DNA of 64,000 nt, from positions 1-64,000 of the forward strand of contig CAJTGE010000002.1 of NCBI GenBank assembly GCA_910575795.1. The letters run 5' to 3'. The position numbers were made by a program, and so were the translations under genes. This document shows positions 18,934-27,124 of this stretch, one piece after another. Numbering within the stretch: position 1 is the first letter of the stretch; every line of letters begins with the position of its first letter. The notes beneath the pieces were generated by a model that worked only from the letters and a program-made list of their open reading frames with translations, was not told the origin of the DNA and did no database searches. This DNA comes from Clostridiaceae bacterium. GTDB lineage: Bacteria > Bacillota > Clostridia > Lachnospirales > Lachnospiraceae.

Positions 18934-20061
18934 TTATAGCTTTTCAAAAAATTTCTCTGCATCGTTCTGGATATTCAGATAAGGATCCTCATGATCAAAG
19001 CTGCGCATCCGTCCTTTGGCGGCCAGGACGCCAAGCTGGATGGGGCCGGCGAGGTCGGCATTCAGGCGTTCGTCCAGCATACCGCTGATAAACCCGCCTG
19101 CAAAGGAGTCCCCGGCGCCGGTGTCATTGTTCAGTTGGTACTGATAGAGCTTTTTGTGGCGTACCGTGCGGATTTTACATCTGCCGTCCCCGAAGCTGAG
19201 AATTTCATGGCGGTCGTCATGCTTTATGATGAGCGTGCGGTCCGGAGAGGGGTTGATGGCAGAAAAATAGCCGCAGAGGTTCCGGTAAAGAGGCCGCGCG
19301 CTTTTTGCGCTGCGTCCTAAATTTTTCTTTTCCGTTTTATTCAGGAAAATAAAATCTGCATGGGAGATCAGGGGCTGAAGGCGATCGATCCACACAGAGG
19401 TGTATTCTGATCCGGGATCCATGCTGACCTTTAAGGCCGGATTCATGGCCCTGGCCTGAATGACATACTGCATGATCTCCTCAAACTGGTCAAAGGCGGA
19501 CAGGGAGGACAGGTGAATCCACCGCGCGCCGGACAGATACGCCGCAAAGGAGCGTCCGGTTTTCGCTTCCTGCTCCCGGATGCGCTCTAAGAGCGTGTTA
19601 TTGGCGCAGGGCGCAATTTTAATGCAGTTTCTGGTATGGTTATAGAGCCGGACAATAGATTTTGCGATCGTCCGGTCATAGGGATCGTCAAAGCGCTCCT
19701 TTGTGGTAAAAAGCCAATCCCGGTTATCCAAATGGGCGAGCTCTTTTTCGAGATTGTTCGTCTTGCCGTAGCGGAGATCAAAGCCGTTCGGCGTGCCGCA
19801 GACGCCGGTGTAAGCCGCGCGCAGGCCGGGAAGGATATGCTTGATCACTTTCAGGGTAATAAAGGCGGAACCGCCAATCTGGGTGGTATATTCTTTATTT
19901 TTCGTGACCAGCTCCAGAATATCATCCTCCACATCTGAGATGGGATTGCTCAGGTTCTCATCTGCGCTTTGGCAGTCCCTCATTACCAGATCCTGCCCGG
20001 TGCAGTGAAACATGTAATCATAATTAATTGCGCCAATACATATCACATCCAAAGCCGCCAT
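18934..20061 (-). CDS. PfkB-family carbohydrate kinase
   Basis: 375 residues. It starts LDVICIGAINYDYMF, the typical PfkB opening strand, has IGGSAFITLKVI (substrate-side Gly pair), and ends with NDTGAGDSFAGGFISG, the second PfkB signature with the catalytic Asp and anion hole. The protein would phosphorylate a sugar or nucleoside with ATP in the cytoplasm; the substrate cannot be told. It is longer than ribokinase because of an insert around residues 25-60. A single gene between its own promoter and terminator. Confidence 0.8.
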   Translation of the reverse strand: MAALDVICIGAINYDYMFHCTGQDLVMRDCQSADENLSNPISDVEDDILELVTKNKEYTTQIGGSAFITLKVIKHILPGLRAAYTGVCGTPNGFDLRYGKTNNLEKELAHLDNRDWLFTTKERFDDPYDRTIAKSIVRLYNHTRNCIKIAPCANNTLLERIREQEAKTGRSFAAYLSGARWIHLSSLSAFDQFEEIMQYVIQARAMNPALKVSMDPGSEYTSVWIDRLQPLISHADFIFLNKTEKKNLGRSAKSARPLYRNLCGYFSAINPSPDRTLIIKHDDRHEILSFGDGRCKIRTVRHKKLYQYQLNNDTGAGDSFAGGFISGMLDERLNADLAGPIQLGVLAAKGRMRSFDHEDPYLNIQNDAEKFFEKL

Positions 20062-20134
20062 TTTTCGTCATATCCTCACAATTCATTTGTATTTTTATCG
20101 CAAGTTTTGCCGCCTTTTAACAGGCCCCTTTTAG

Positions 20135-20162
20135 AATATAACAGGAAATGGGAATATGTCAA
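20135..20162 (-). promoter_or_regulatory. Sigma-A promoter of PfkB kinase gene
   Basis: On the minus strand TTGACA (20162-20157), a 16-base spacer and TATATT (20140-20135), about 75 bases before the kinase start codon. Confidence 0.65.
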
Positions 20163-20301
20163 ATAGAATATGATATTTTTTAGGCGGTGGGTATGGCGGA
20201 TGACTGCCTGCATTTGACATATTACGGCCGGAATTTCCCGTAAGGGCTGTGTTGTGGTATTATATTCCAGGCCAACATATTGTAAAATTTGCCGAAAATG
20301 G

Positions 20302-20330
20302 TAGACCTTTTCCGTTTATTATAGTATAAT
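20302..20330 (+). promoter_or_regulatory. Probable promoter of chemotaxis receptor gene
   Basis: TAGACC, 17 bases, TATAAT. It would give a leader of about 260 bases that includes the dispersed repeat at 20391-20506. Confidence 0.5.
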
Positions 20331-20390
20331 CTTTGTACGAAATCAACGTCCTTACGCAGCTATACCGTTGCAGTCACACCCCTGCCGTGT

Positions 20391-20506
20391 GCCCGGTAAC
20401 ACGCTCCGCGATGCATACAGACCACATCAACCGCGGTCTGGCGTTGCTGCCCCTGGGTTTTCTGTGACTTCCGCTGCGCTGCACTCACAAAAAACACCTC
20501 TCACGG
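20391..20506 (-). repeat. Dispersed intergenic repeat, copy A
   Basis: Read on the minus strand, this shares long identical blocks with 35146-35274: GAGGTGTTTTTTGTGAGTG, AGCGGAAGTCACAGA, the region around CGCCA-ACCGCG, TGCATCG and GAGCGTGTTAC (the last with one change). Copy B has about 20 extra bases in the middle. It lies in the leader before the chemotaxis receptor, antisense to it. Confidence 0.75.
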
Positions 20507-20596
20507 GCCGGCGTGTAAACCGTAACGCTATACCTGTATACGACGCAGGCGTTTGGGTTGAATTCAGTCATACAAAATGCTTAAAGGAGAAGATTT

Positions 20597-22279
20597 ATGA
20601 AAAACCTGAAAATCAAATTTAAACTATTTTTGCTGGCTGGCTTTATGCTGCTCGGTATGGTTGCAGTGGGAGTTGTTTCCATGGTATATATGAATAAAAT
20701 CAACGATGGAACCACCATTATTACAGCTAACTGGATGCCTTCGGTTATTGTGTCTGAGGAACTTCAGACTCTGATATCGAAATACCGGATTCAGCAGTAT
20801 AAGCATGTCGTGGCGCAGGATGCAGAGATTAAGCAGCTCGCTGAAGACGAGATGGACAGTCTGACGAAGCAGATTAACGACATGTTTCAGACTTATACGG
20901 GGCTGGTAACGAGCGATACGGACCGGAAGCTGATGCAGGACGCCCAGAACGTCTGGAGCAGTTATATGGAGCTTCATGACAACATAATCGAGTTAAGCCG
21001 TGAGAATAAGACGGATCAGGCGAGGAAAGCGGTTATGGACTCGGTTGCCCTGTTTAATGAAGCGTCGGACACATTCTCTGAGATTGTGAAGTTTAACAAG
21101 GACGGGGCGGATCAGGCCAGTCTGGACGGCGACAGGATGTATGCGTCGGCAGGAAGAATCATCATAAGCTCCCTGCTCTTTATAATAGTGGCGGCCATGC
21201 TGTTTGCACTGTATATTATCCGCAGTATCAATGTTCCGGTCAGTGAACTCGACGATGTGGCCAGGAGGATTGCGAACGGCGATTTGAACCAGAGCATTAC
21301 GTATCATTCAAAGGATGAACTGGGCAAACTGGCAGTGAATTTTAATAAGACGGTGGATCGCCTGCGCGATTATGTAAAATACATTGACGAGATTTCCGAT
21401 GTGCTTAAGCAGATTGCGGGGGGCAACCTGGTGTTTGAGCTTACATATGATTATGCCGGTGAGTTTGCCAAGATTAAGGCAGCGCTTGAGGAGATTTCCA
21501 ACTCGCTTAATCAGACCATGGGACAGATCAATCAGACCTCGGATCAGGTTTCGGCGGGCAGCGAGCAGGTATCCTCCGGCGCTCAGGCGCTCTCCCAGGG
21601 AGCGACCGAGCAGGCAAGCTCGATTGAGGAGCTCGCCGCCACGATTGCGGAGATTTCTTCACAGGTTAAGGAGACAGCGGGCAATGCCAGCGATGCCCGG
21701 CTTCAGTGCGGCCACACCGGCGAGCAGGTGGCGACCAGCAATGAACAGATGAAGGAAATGATTGCCGCTATGCAGGAGATCAGCGACAAGTCAGGCGAGA
21801 TCAGCAAGATCATCAAGACGATTGAGGATATTGCGTTCCAGACGAATATTCTGGCGCTTAACGCCGCGGTCGAGGCGGCGCGCGCCGGCGAGGCGGGCAA
21901 GGGCTTTGCCGTAGTTGCGGACGAGGTGCGCAATCTGGCCAGCAAGTCCTCAGAAGCTTCCAAGAGCACGGCTGCTCTGATTGAGGGAACGGTCGAGGCG
22001 GTTGAAAAGGGAACCGGGATCGCGAACGCGACGGCCCAGTCCCTGAATGCGGTTGTAGAAAGCACGAAGAGCGTGGTGGATACAGTGGATAAGATTGCTT
22101 CAGCCGCAGAGCAGCAGGCGTCTTCGATTGCGCAGGTGACACAGGGCATTGATCAGATTTCCAGCGTGGTGCAGACGAATTCCGCGACTGCGGAGGAATC
22201 AGCAGCGGCCAGTGAGGAGCTGTCGGGCCAGGCGCAGGTGCTCAAGAATCTGGTGGGGCAGTTTAAATTGCGCGGTTGA
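20597..22279 (+). CDS. Methyl-accepting chemotaxis protein
   Basis: 560 residues. TM1 at about 7-30, a four-helix-bundle-like ligand domain to about 185, TM2 ([21 protein letters not shown]), a HAMP domain ([22 protein letters not shown]) and a second HAMP-like stretch, then the signalling domain with the conserved hairpin [26 protein letters not shown] in pieces. There is no C-terminal CheR-binding pentapeptide. It would report an extracellular cue to CheA/CheW, which are not in the window. AAAGGAGAAG precedes the ATG. Confidence 0.95.
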   Translation: MKNLKIKFKLFLLAGFMLLGMVAVGVVSMVYMNKINDGTTIITANWMPSVIVSEELQTLISKYRIQQYKHVVAQDAEIKQLAEDEMDSLTKQINDMFQTYTGLVTSDTDRKLMQDAQNVWSSYMELHDNIIELSRENKTDQARKAVMDSVALFNEASDTFSEIVKFNKDGADQASLDGDRMYASAGRIIISSLLFIIVAAMLFALYIIRSINVPVSELDDVARRIANGDLNQSITYHSKDELGKLAVNFNKTVDRLRDYVKYIDEISDVLKQIAGGNLVFELTYDYAGEFAKIKAALEEISNSLNQTMGQINQTSDQVSAGSEQVSSGAQALSQGATEQASSIEELAATIAEISSQVKETAGNASDARLQCGHTGEQVATSNEQMKEMIAAMQEISDKSGEISKIIKTIEDIAFQTNILALNAAVEAARAGEAGKGFAVVADEVRNLASKSSEASKSTAALIEGTVEAVEKGTGIANATAQSLNAVVESTKSVVDTVDKIASAAEQQASSIAQVTQGIDQISSVVQTNSATAEESAAASEELSGQAQVLKNLVGQFKLRG

Positions 22280-22314
22280 ATGGCGCATGGCCAATAAAAT
22301 TGTCTTTTAGAGAG

Positions 22315-22356
22315 AAGGACATCCGATACATCAGGAGGTATTGGGTGTCCTTTTAT
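22315..22356 (+). terminator. Terminator after chemotaxis receptor gene
   Basis: AAGGACATCCGATAC pairs with GTATTGGGTGTCCTT, followed by TTATTT. Confidence 0.75.
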
Positions 22357-22452
22357 TTGATCCGGGGCGCTGTTTACATCCGTCGCAACCGTTTGGATAA
22401 CCTGAACCGTTACCCAGCGTTTATGATACGGATTAAAAAACATCCAAAGGAC

Positions 22453-22483
22453 TTGACAAATTTCGTCAGGGGGGGGGTACAAT
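22453..22483 (+). promoter_or_regulatory. Promoter with nine-G tract in the spacer
   Basis: TTGACA (22453-22458) and TACAAT (22478-22483) are 19 bases apart, and the spacer ends in nine consecutive G (22469-22477). Loss of two G would give the ideal 17-base spacer. Slipped-strand changes in such tracts switch surface protein genes on and off in other bacteria, so phase variation of the next gene is plausible. Confidence 0.55.
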
Positions 22484-22522
22484 GGTGAGGATTAGATTGC
22501 TAAAAAGAAGGAGGAAAAGAAG

Positions 22523-23278
22523 TTGAAAAAGTTAGTAAAGGTAATGCTCACAGGAGCCGCTCTCTCGATTCTTTCTGCGAATGCGGCATTTGCGGGGGCA
22601 TGGGTAAAAGGCCAGGAGCCGAATCAGGATAAATGGTGGTATCAGAACGATGACGGGACCTATGCCCAGAACGGCTGGTTCTGGATTGACGGAAACCATG
22701 ACGGGGTAGCGGAGTATTATTACTTTGACAGCGAGGGATGGGCGCTGACGAACACCGTGACGCCGGACGGGAACCAGGTGAATGAGAACGGTGAGTGGGT
22801 GCTGAACGGTGTGGTGCAGACACAGCGGGCGGAATTGCCGCAGGCGCAGGACAGCCAGGCCGCTCTCTGGATGTGGACGGAGAATGCGGATGGGAAGCGC
22901 GTCTTTAATGAAGCGGTGATGGACGCGGATTTCGCGGATTATTTCAGTTTTCTGGCAGAAGACGGGGGTGCTTATGAAACGACAGAACAGCGTGTGGCGG
23001 CCTGGGCGAAAGCTTCTGAGCGCGGGGCGGCCTGGAAAGCGCTGTTTGACCGGTATGGGATTCCGGTGAACATGGACGGGACCAAGCTCTGGGCGGACAG
23101 GGCGGCAAGCTTTACGACGGCTCCGGGCCTGTCGGTTGATGATCAGTATGCGGTAACGGCTGCGATGCAGATGATTCTGTGGATTAAGACAGACGGAATG
23201 TCCCAGGCTGAATTTAATACAACGATCAGCGGGGACGGCGCAATCACGGTAAACGCAGTGCTGCAGATGTTTGGCTGA
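22523..23278 (+). CDS. Secreted protein with cell-wall-binding-like repeats
   Basis: 251 residues from a TTG start behind AAGGAGGAAAAG. A signal peptide is evident (KKL start, hydrophobic core, ANAAFAG cleavage near residue 25). Residues 35-95 have the Trp/Tyr/Gly-rich pattern WWYQNDDGTYAQNGWFWID ... YYYFDSEGWALTN of choline- or glucan-binding repeats, which attach proteins to the cell surface. The C-terminal 140 residues are not recognised. It lies behind a promoter with a poly-G spacer, suggesting switchable expression of a surface protein. Confidence 0.75.
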   Translation: MKKLVKVMLTGAALSILSANAAFAGAWVKGQEPNQDKWWYQNDDGTYAQNGWFWIDGNHDGVAEYYYFDSEGWALTNTVTPDGNQVNENGEWVLNGVVQTQRAELPQAQDSQAALWMWTENADGKRVFNEAVMDADFADYFSFLAEDGGAYETTEQRVAAWAKASERGAAWKALFDRYGIPVNMDGTKLWADRAASFTTAPGLSVDDQYAVTAAMQMILWIKTDGMSQAEFNTTISGDGAITVNAVLQMFG

Positions 23279-23316
23279 TCGCTGTCCCGGAGCTATTGTC
23301 AGCACACAGGCCATTG

Positions 23317-23364
23317 CGGGGCGTGCTGCTGCGTACAGATGGCGGGAATGATGTTTCAGACACG
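23317..23364 (-). repeat. Partial copy of a repeat also found at 34312
   Basis: On the minus strand 23362-23336 reads TGTCTGAAACATCATTCCCGC, nearly identical to 34315-34335 (one base differs near the start). The match to the second copy fades after about 27 bases, so only one end of the element is shared. Confidence 0.55.
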
Positions 23365-23469
23365 TTCCGGCACAGGGCTGGATATAGAAAAGGGGAAGAT
23401 GCTTCCGGAGGGCGGGCATCCTCCCTTTTTTATAGTCAAGGATGAACAGAGAGGAGATAAACGGCATTT

Positions 23470-25230
23470 ATGTTTAATAACGGAATCGTAATAATCATAG
23501 CGCTGGCTGTGGGGATTGCACTGATTTTGGGCTTTCTGATTAAAGGGGAGCGCTTTGAGATGGAGCAGGAGGCTTCGGGGAAGGTGATTAGCGTCAAGAG
23601 AGGGTTTTCATTTACCTACCTGTTTTTTGGCCCCTTTGTCCCGCTGCTGCGCGGGCACATCGCGGGCTTTTTTCTGAGCCTGTTCCTCACCTTCTGCAGC
23701 TGCGGAATCGCGCATTTTATTTTGCTGTTTTGCTATAACGGGATGTATATTAACTGGCTGGTTAAGCACGGGTACGTGCGGGTTTACAGGGAGGCAGAGG
23801 AGAAAACAAAGCCGGAGGCAGAATCAGGAGAAAAGGCGAATCCGGCTGCTGTGGTATGGTCGAAATTTGCCGGCAGAAAGGAGGAGGAGGACAAAACAGA
23901 ACCGCTGTTTCGCCCGCTCCGCCTGGACGGGCTGATGCCGGCGGAGGCCCGGGCGGGAGAGGAGACGCCAGGGCCTGGAACAAGCGGGGCAATGTCCGCG
24001 CCAGGGCTGTCCGCGCCGCCTGCCCAGGCTGCTTCCCGGGCAGAGGTTTGGACGGAGGGGAATATTACCTGGAAGATGGTGCAGACAAAGGATAAGGACT
24101 GTAAGTTCTGGCTTCCCGGCTCTCCGGTCATTCTGACGCAGGCGCAGCTCTTTGAAAATATGGACAGCCATGAAATCGCGCTGCGGTTTTCAGTGCAGAA
24201 TCTCTCCCATGAGACAGTGTCGGCGATTTATGTCGATATTCATGGATTTAATGTGCTGAAAAAGGAGAGCGTGACCTTAAAGGATGTGAATTATCTGGAT
24301 TTGGATCTGGAAAGGGGGAAGACATTTTCATCTGAATGTATTGTACTGGCGGACAAGGCGGTGCGCCGCAGCGAGGTGATTGTGCGCCATGTGGTGTTTG
24401 CAAATGAGGAGATATGGGATTATGAGGAGGAGGAGGTCTTTCCGGTTCTGCCGGCTCCGAAGACTCTGCCCTATGATGGGGATTTAAGAGCGGCTCTGGC
24501 TAGGGAGCTGGATCAGAAGACGGGGAATTCCTGGCGGTATCAGTATTTGCCTGGGGAGACGGAATATGGGTGGACATGCGGGTGCGGGCAGTTTAATCCT
24601 GAGGGGGATGAGCGCTGTCTGGCATGCGGTATAAGGAAGGAGCTGATCGTTTCCCTCACGCAGGAGGACTATTTGCGGGAGCAGGAGGAGGCATACCGGA
24701 AGATGCGCCGGGAGCAGGAAGAGGCAGAGCGCCTTGAACAGGAGCGGATCCGGAAAGAACAGGAGCAGAGAAGACGGGAGGAAGAGGAACGGCTCCGGCG
24801 TGAACAGGAGGAACGCGAGCGCGCCAGGCAGCAGAAAGTAGAGGAGTGGAACAAGCGCTTAAACGGGCTCTGGGAGCTTGGAAAGGAAAAAACGCAGGAG
24901 GCAGGCGCGGCGGCGCAGGTATATCTGGAAAAGGGAAAGGAAAAGGCCGCGCTGTACGGCACAAAGGCACGGGAAGGCTTACAGAATTACCTGCATGAAA
25001 AGGAAGAGGATTCCATGCCGGAAGAGACCGTGAATGCGAAAAACCAGACCATTCCCGGGCCGGAGAAGGCCGCGGATGCGAAAACCCGAACCGGTCTCCG
25101 GGAGGCAGCACAGATGAAAGAGACGACGGATGATACAGAGAACAGGGAAACAGTATACTGTTCCCAATGTGGATGCGCCAATGAGGCGGATGATATGTTC
25201 TGTATGCAGTGCGGCAGCAGGATCCGGTAA
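23470..25230 (+). CDS. Membrane protein with RanBP2-like and C-terminal zinc ribbons
   Basis: 586 residues. TM1 at 4-24; then FSFTYLFFGPFVPLLRGHIAG and two hydrophobic helices ending INWLVKHGY (about 46-98), which resembles small DUF2628/HrgC-like membrane modules. A beta-rich domain (about 200-340) is followed by a RanBP2-type finger, GWTCGCGQFNPEGDERCLACG (read here as two halves), a long charged coiled coil of EQE/RRE repeats (about 405-470), and a C-terminal zinc ribbon CSQCG ... CMQCG. It belongs with the other zinc-ribbon membrane proteins nearby. Function unknown. Confidence 0.6.
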   Translation: MFNNGIVIIIALAVGIALILGFLIKGERFEMEQEASGKVISVKRGFSFTYLFFGPFVPLLRGHIAGFFLSLFLTFCSCGIAHFILLFCYNGMYINWLVKHGYVRVYREAEEKTKPEAESGEKANPAAVVWSKFAGRKEEEDKTEPLFRPLRLDGLMPAEARAGEETPGPGTSGAMSAPGLSAPPAQAASRAEVWTEGNITWKMVQTKDKDCKFWLPGSPVILTQAQLFENMDSHEIALRFSVQNLSHETVSAIYVDIHGFNVLKKESVTLKDVNYLDLDLERGKTFSSECIVLADKAVRRSEVIVRHVVFANEEIWDYEEEEVFPVLPAPKTLPYDGDLRAALARELDQKTGNSWRYQYLPGETEYGWTCGCGQFNPEGDERCLACGIRKELIVSLTQEDYLREQEEAYRKMRREQEEAERLEQERIRKEQEQRRREEEERLRREQEERERARQQKVEEWNKRLNGLWELGKEKTQEAGAAAQVYLEKGKEKAALYGTKAREGLQNYLHEKEEDSMPEETVNAKNQTIPGPEKAADAKTRTGLREAAQMKETTDDTENRETVYCSQCGCANEADDMFCMQCGSRIR

Positions 25231-25340
25231 AGAGGAGGTATACGAACGAACGATCACACAGCGGGAGCAAGCGGGCCGGGCTGGCAGGAGGCCGGGGCGG
25301 AACAGGAGAGGCAGGAGCTGCCGAAATGGATGAGGAACGA

Positions 25341-25369
25341 TTGACAATCGGAGTCGAAACCTGTATGAT
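25341..25369 (+). promoter_or_regulatory. Promoter of DUF3298 lipoprotein gene
   Basis: TTGACA, 17 bases, TATGAT, 55 bases before the GTG start. Confidence 0.65.
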
Positions 25370-25423
25370 CACGTCATCAGCCGAAGCGCCGTGCGGCGGC
25401 AGAATCGGAAGGAGGAGTGAAAG

Positions 25424-27073
25424 GTGAAGAAGCGATGCAGAAAACATGCAGGAAACATTGTTACAGCAGTATTGCTGTTTTCCTGCTTAACAGCCTGCGG
25501 CGGAGGGAAAGAACGCGGCGATGCGCTCCGGGAAAGCCCCAAAAGCGGGCCGGAGACTTCCGGCGGGGAGGCGGGCGATGTAAGGGAACAGCAAACGGAA
25601 ATCAGGGAAGAGGAAGAAACATCGGCCTTTCAGGAGACGGCGGAGAAGGAAGATGCGGTATCCGGCCGGCCTCAGATGGAGGTTTACCTTCAGGATAACC
25701 GTCTGGACGAATGGGCCGGGGCGAACGCCCTGGCGCAGATCGGTTATGACTCTCTGCAGATCAATGAGCAGGCATATCCGGAGCTTTCATGGTCAGTGGA
25801 AAATTATAACAGGGAGAGCGGGGCAAAGGCGGCGTCATGGAAGGAGGAGAACCTGCCGTGGACGGTAGAAGCCTTTCATGAAGGAGCATTTCATGGGTGT
25901 GAATATGAGCGCAGCGTCAGGCTGAAGCGGGCGGACGAGATTTCCCTGAGCTTTGTGACAGAGGTGTCGGAGTATACGGGAGGGGCTCACGGAAGTATCT
26001 TTTATGAGAGCTGCACGTTTGATGCGGTTACAGGGGAGAAGCTGGCTTTGGAGGATATCATTACGGATGTATCCCGGCTGCCGGGCGTGGTTGCGAGCGC
26101 GCTGATGGAGCAGTCTCCGGAGGGACTTTTTGAGGAGACGCCGACAGAGCAGATAGAGGCGCTGTTTGATTCTGAGAGAGAATACTACTATGAACCGTCC
26201 TGGACGCTGGATTACGACGGTCTGACGTTTTATTTCGGGCATTATGAGTTAGGGCCGTACTCGGCGGGCTGCCAGGAGGCGCTAATCACGTTCACAGCAT
26301 ATCCGGATCTGTTTAAGGAGCTGTACCGTGAGCCCCGGGAGGCATTCGCCGTTGCCATGAGTCCGTATGCGGGCCAGTACGCGGATCTGAACGGGGACGG
26401 GAAGCTGGATGAGATCCGGATGTACTATTCCGAAAGGGATTATGAGGGACAGGAAATTCATGTCAGTGTAAACGGGAATGAGACTTCGTACCAGTCAAAC
26501 GGCTGGTTTAGAGACGCCTTTTTCATAAAGCTGAGAGACGGAAGATATTATCTGTATGTGGGTGTGGACGAGGTGGATGAGGTTCATACCATTCATGTGT
26601 TCAGCCTTACAGGAGGAGAGGGGCGGTATATAGGAGAATACAATGGAAATCTGGATGGCAGCCTTGTAATCGATCCGGAACGGTTTAAGGTGCTCTCTAT
26701 TCTGCAGACGCTGAGTACATGTACGGGCTATCAGACCTGCCATGTAGGAGCCGACGGCCTGCCGGAGCCGGACAGCCCTTTATATACGGTTATGCAGTAT
26801 GAGTATGAGGGCCGGACAGGGCCGTGTGTGACTGCAAAACGGCCTGTGCCGGTGAGAATGGTTTCGGCGGACGGATCCGTGGCGGCAAAGACAGAGGAGA
26901 TGCCGGCCGGGACGGTCTTTTATTTTCAGAGGACAGATGATCAGACTTTTGTGGAAATGGGGCTGGAGGACGGAAGAAGCTGCCGGATTGATGTAGATAA
27001 GTCCGGCCGGGCGCAGACCGTGAATGGCATTGACATATACGAATGCTTTGAAGGGATTGTATTTGCGGGATAG
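25424..27073 (+). CDS. Lipoprotein with DUF3298 domain
   Basis: 549 residues from a GTG start behind GGAGGAGTGAAAG. The N-terminus is a lipoprotein signal (LLFSCLTACGGG, lipobox Cys near residue 25) and is followed by a low-complexity Glu/Gly/Ser linker. Residues about 110-300 fit the DUF4163/DUF3298 pair seen in RsiV and PdaC: EVSEYTGGAHGSIFYES and TFDAVTGEKLALEDII. Next comes an EF-hand-like loop DLNGDGKLDEI (about 328) and a C-terminal beta-rich part. It is anchored outside the membrane. Whether it binds a ligand as RsiV binds lysozyme is unknown. Confidence 0.7.
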   Translation: MKKRCRKHAGNIVTAVLLFSCLTACGGGKERGDALRESPKSGPETSGGEAGDVREQQTEIREEEETSAFQETAEKEDAVSGRPQMEVYLQDNRLDEWAGANALAQIGYDSLQINEQAYPELSWSVENYNRESGAKAASWKEENLPWTVEAFHEGAFHGCEYERSVRLKRADEISLSFVTEVSEYTGGAHGSIFYESCTFDAVTGEKLALEDIITDVSRLPGVVASALMEQSPEGLFEETPTEQIEALFDSEREYYYEPSWTLDYDGLTFYFGHYELGPYSAGCQEALITFTAYPDLFKELYREPREAFAVAMSPYAGQYADLNGDGKLDEIRMYYSERDYEGQEIHVSVNGNETSYQSNGWFRDAFFIKLRDGRYYLYVGVDEVDEVHTIHVFSLTGGEGRYIGEYNGNLDGSLVIDPERFKVLSILQTLSTCTGYQTCHVGADGLPEPDSPLYTVMQYEYEGRTGPCVTAKRPVPVRMVSADGSVAAKTEEMPAGTVFYFQRTDDQTFVEMGLEDGRSCRIDVDKSGRAQTVNGIDIYECFEGIVFAG

Positions 27074-27124
27074 GCGCCGGCATTTAATCTGAGAAATTCG
27101 GCAAAGATTCAGGAGGAAATGAGT

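Noticed and set aside
20331..20596. A riboswitch (c-di-GMP type) in the receptor leader
   Set aside because: The conserved GEMM core sequences were not found; most of the leader is the dispersed repeat.
22276..22488. A 70-residue ORF between the chemotaxis receptor and the secreted protein
   Set aside because: It runs through a terminator and the next promoter, has no ribosome site and no recognisable sequence.
22532..23467. A 311-residue antisense ORF
   Set aside because: A shadow of the secreted protein gene in high-GC codons; its composition is rich in Arg/His/Pro and no start site is present.
24656..25447. A 263-residue antisense ORF rich in Pro, Ser and Ala
   Set aside because: A shadow of the Glu/Arg coiled-coil segment of the zinc-ribbon protein.
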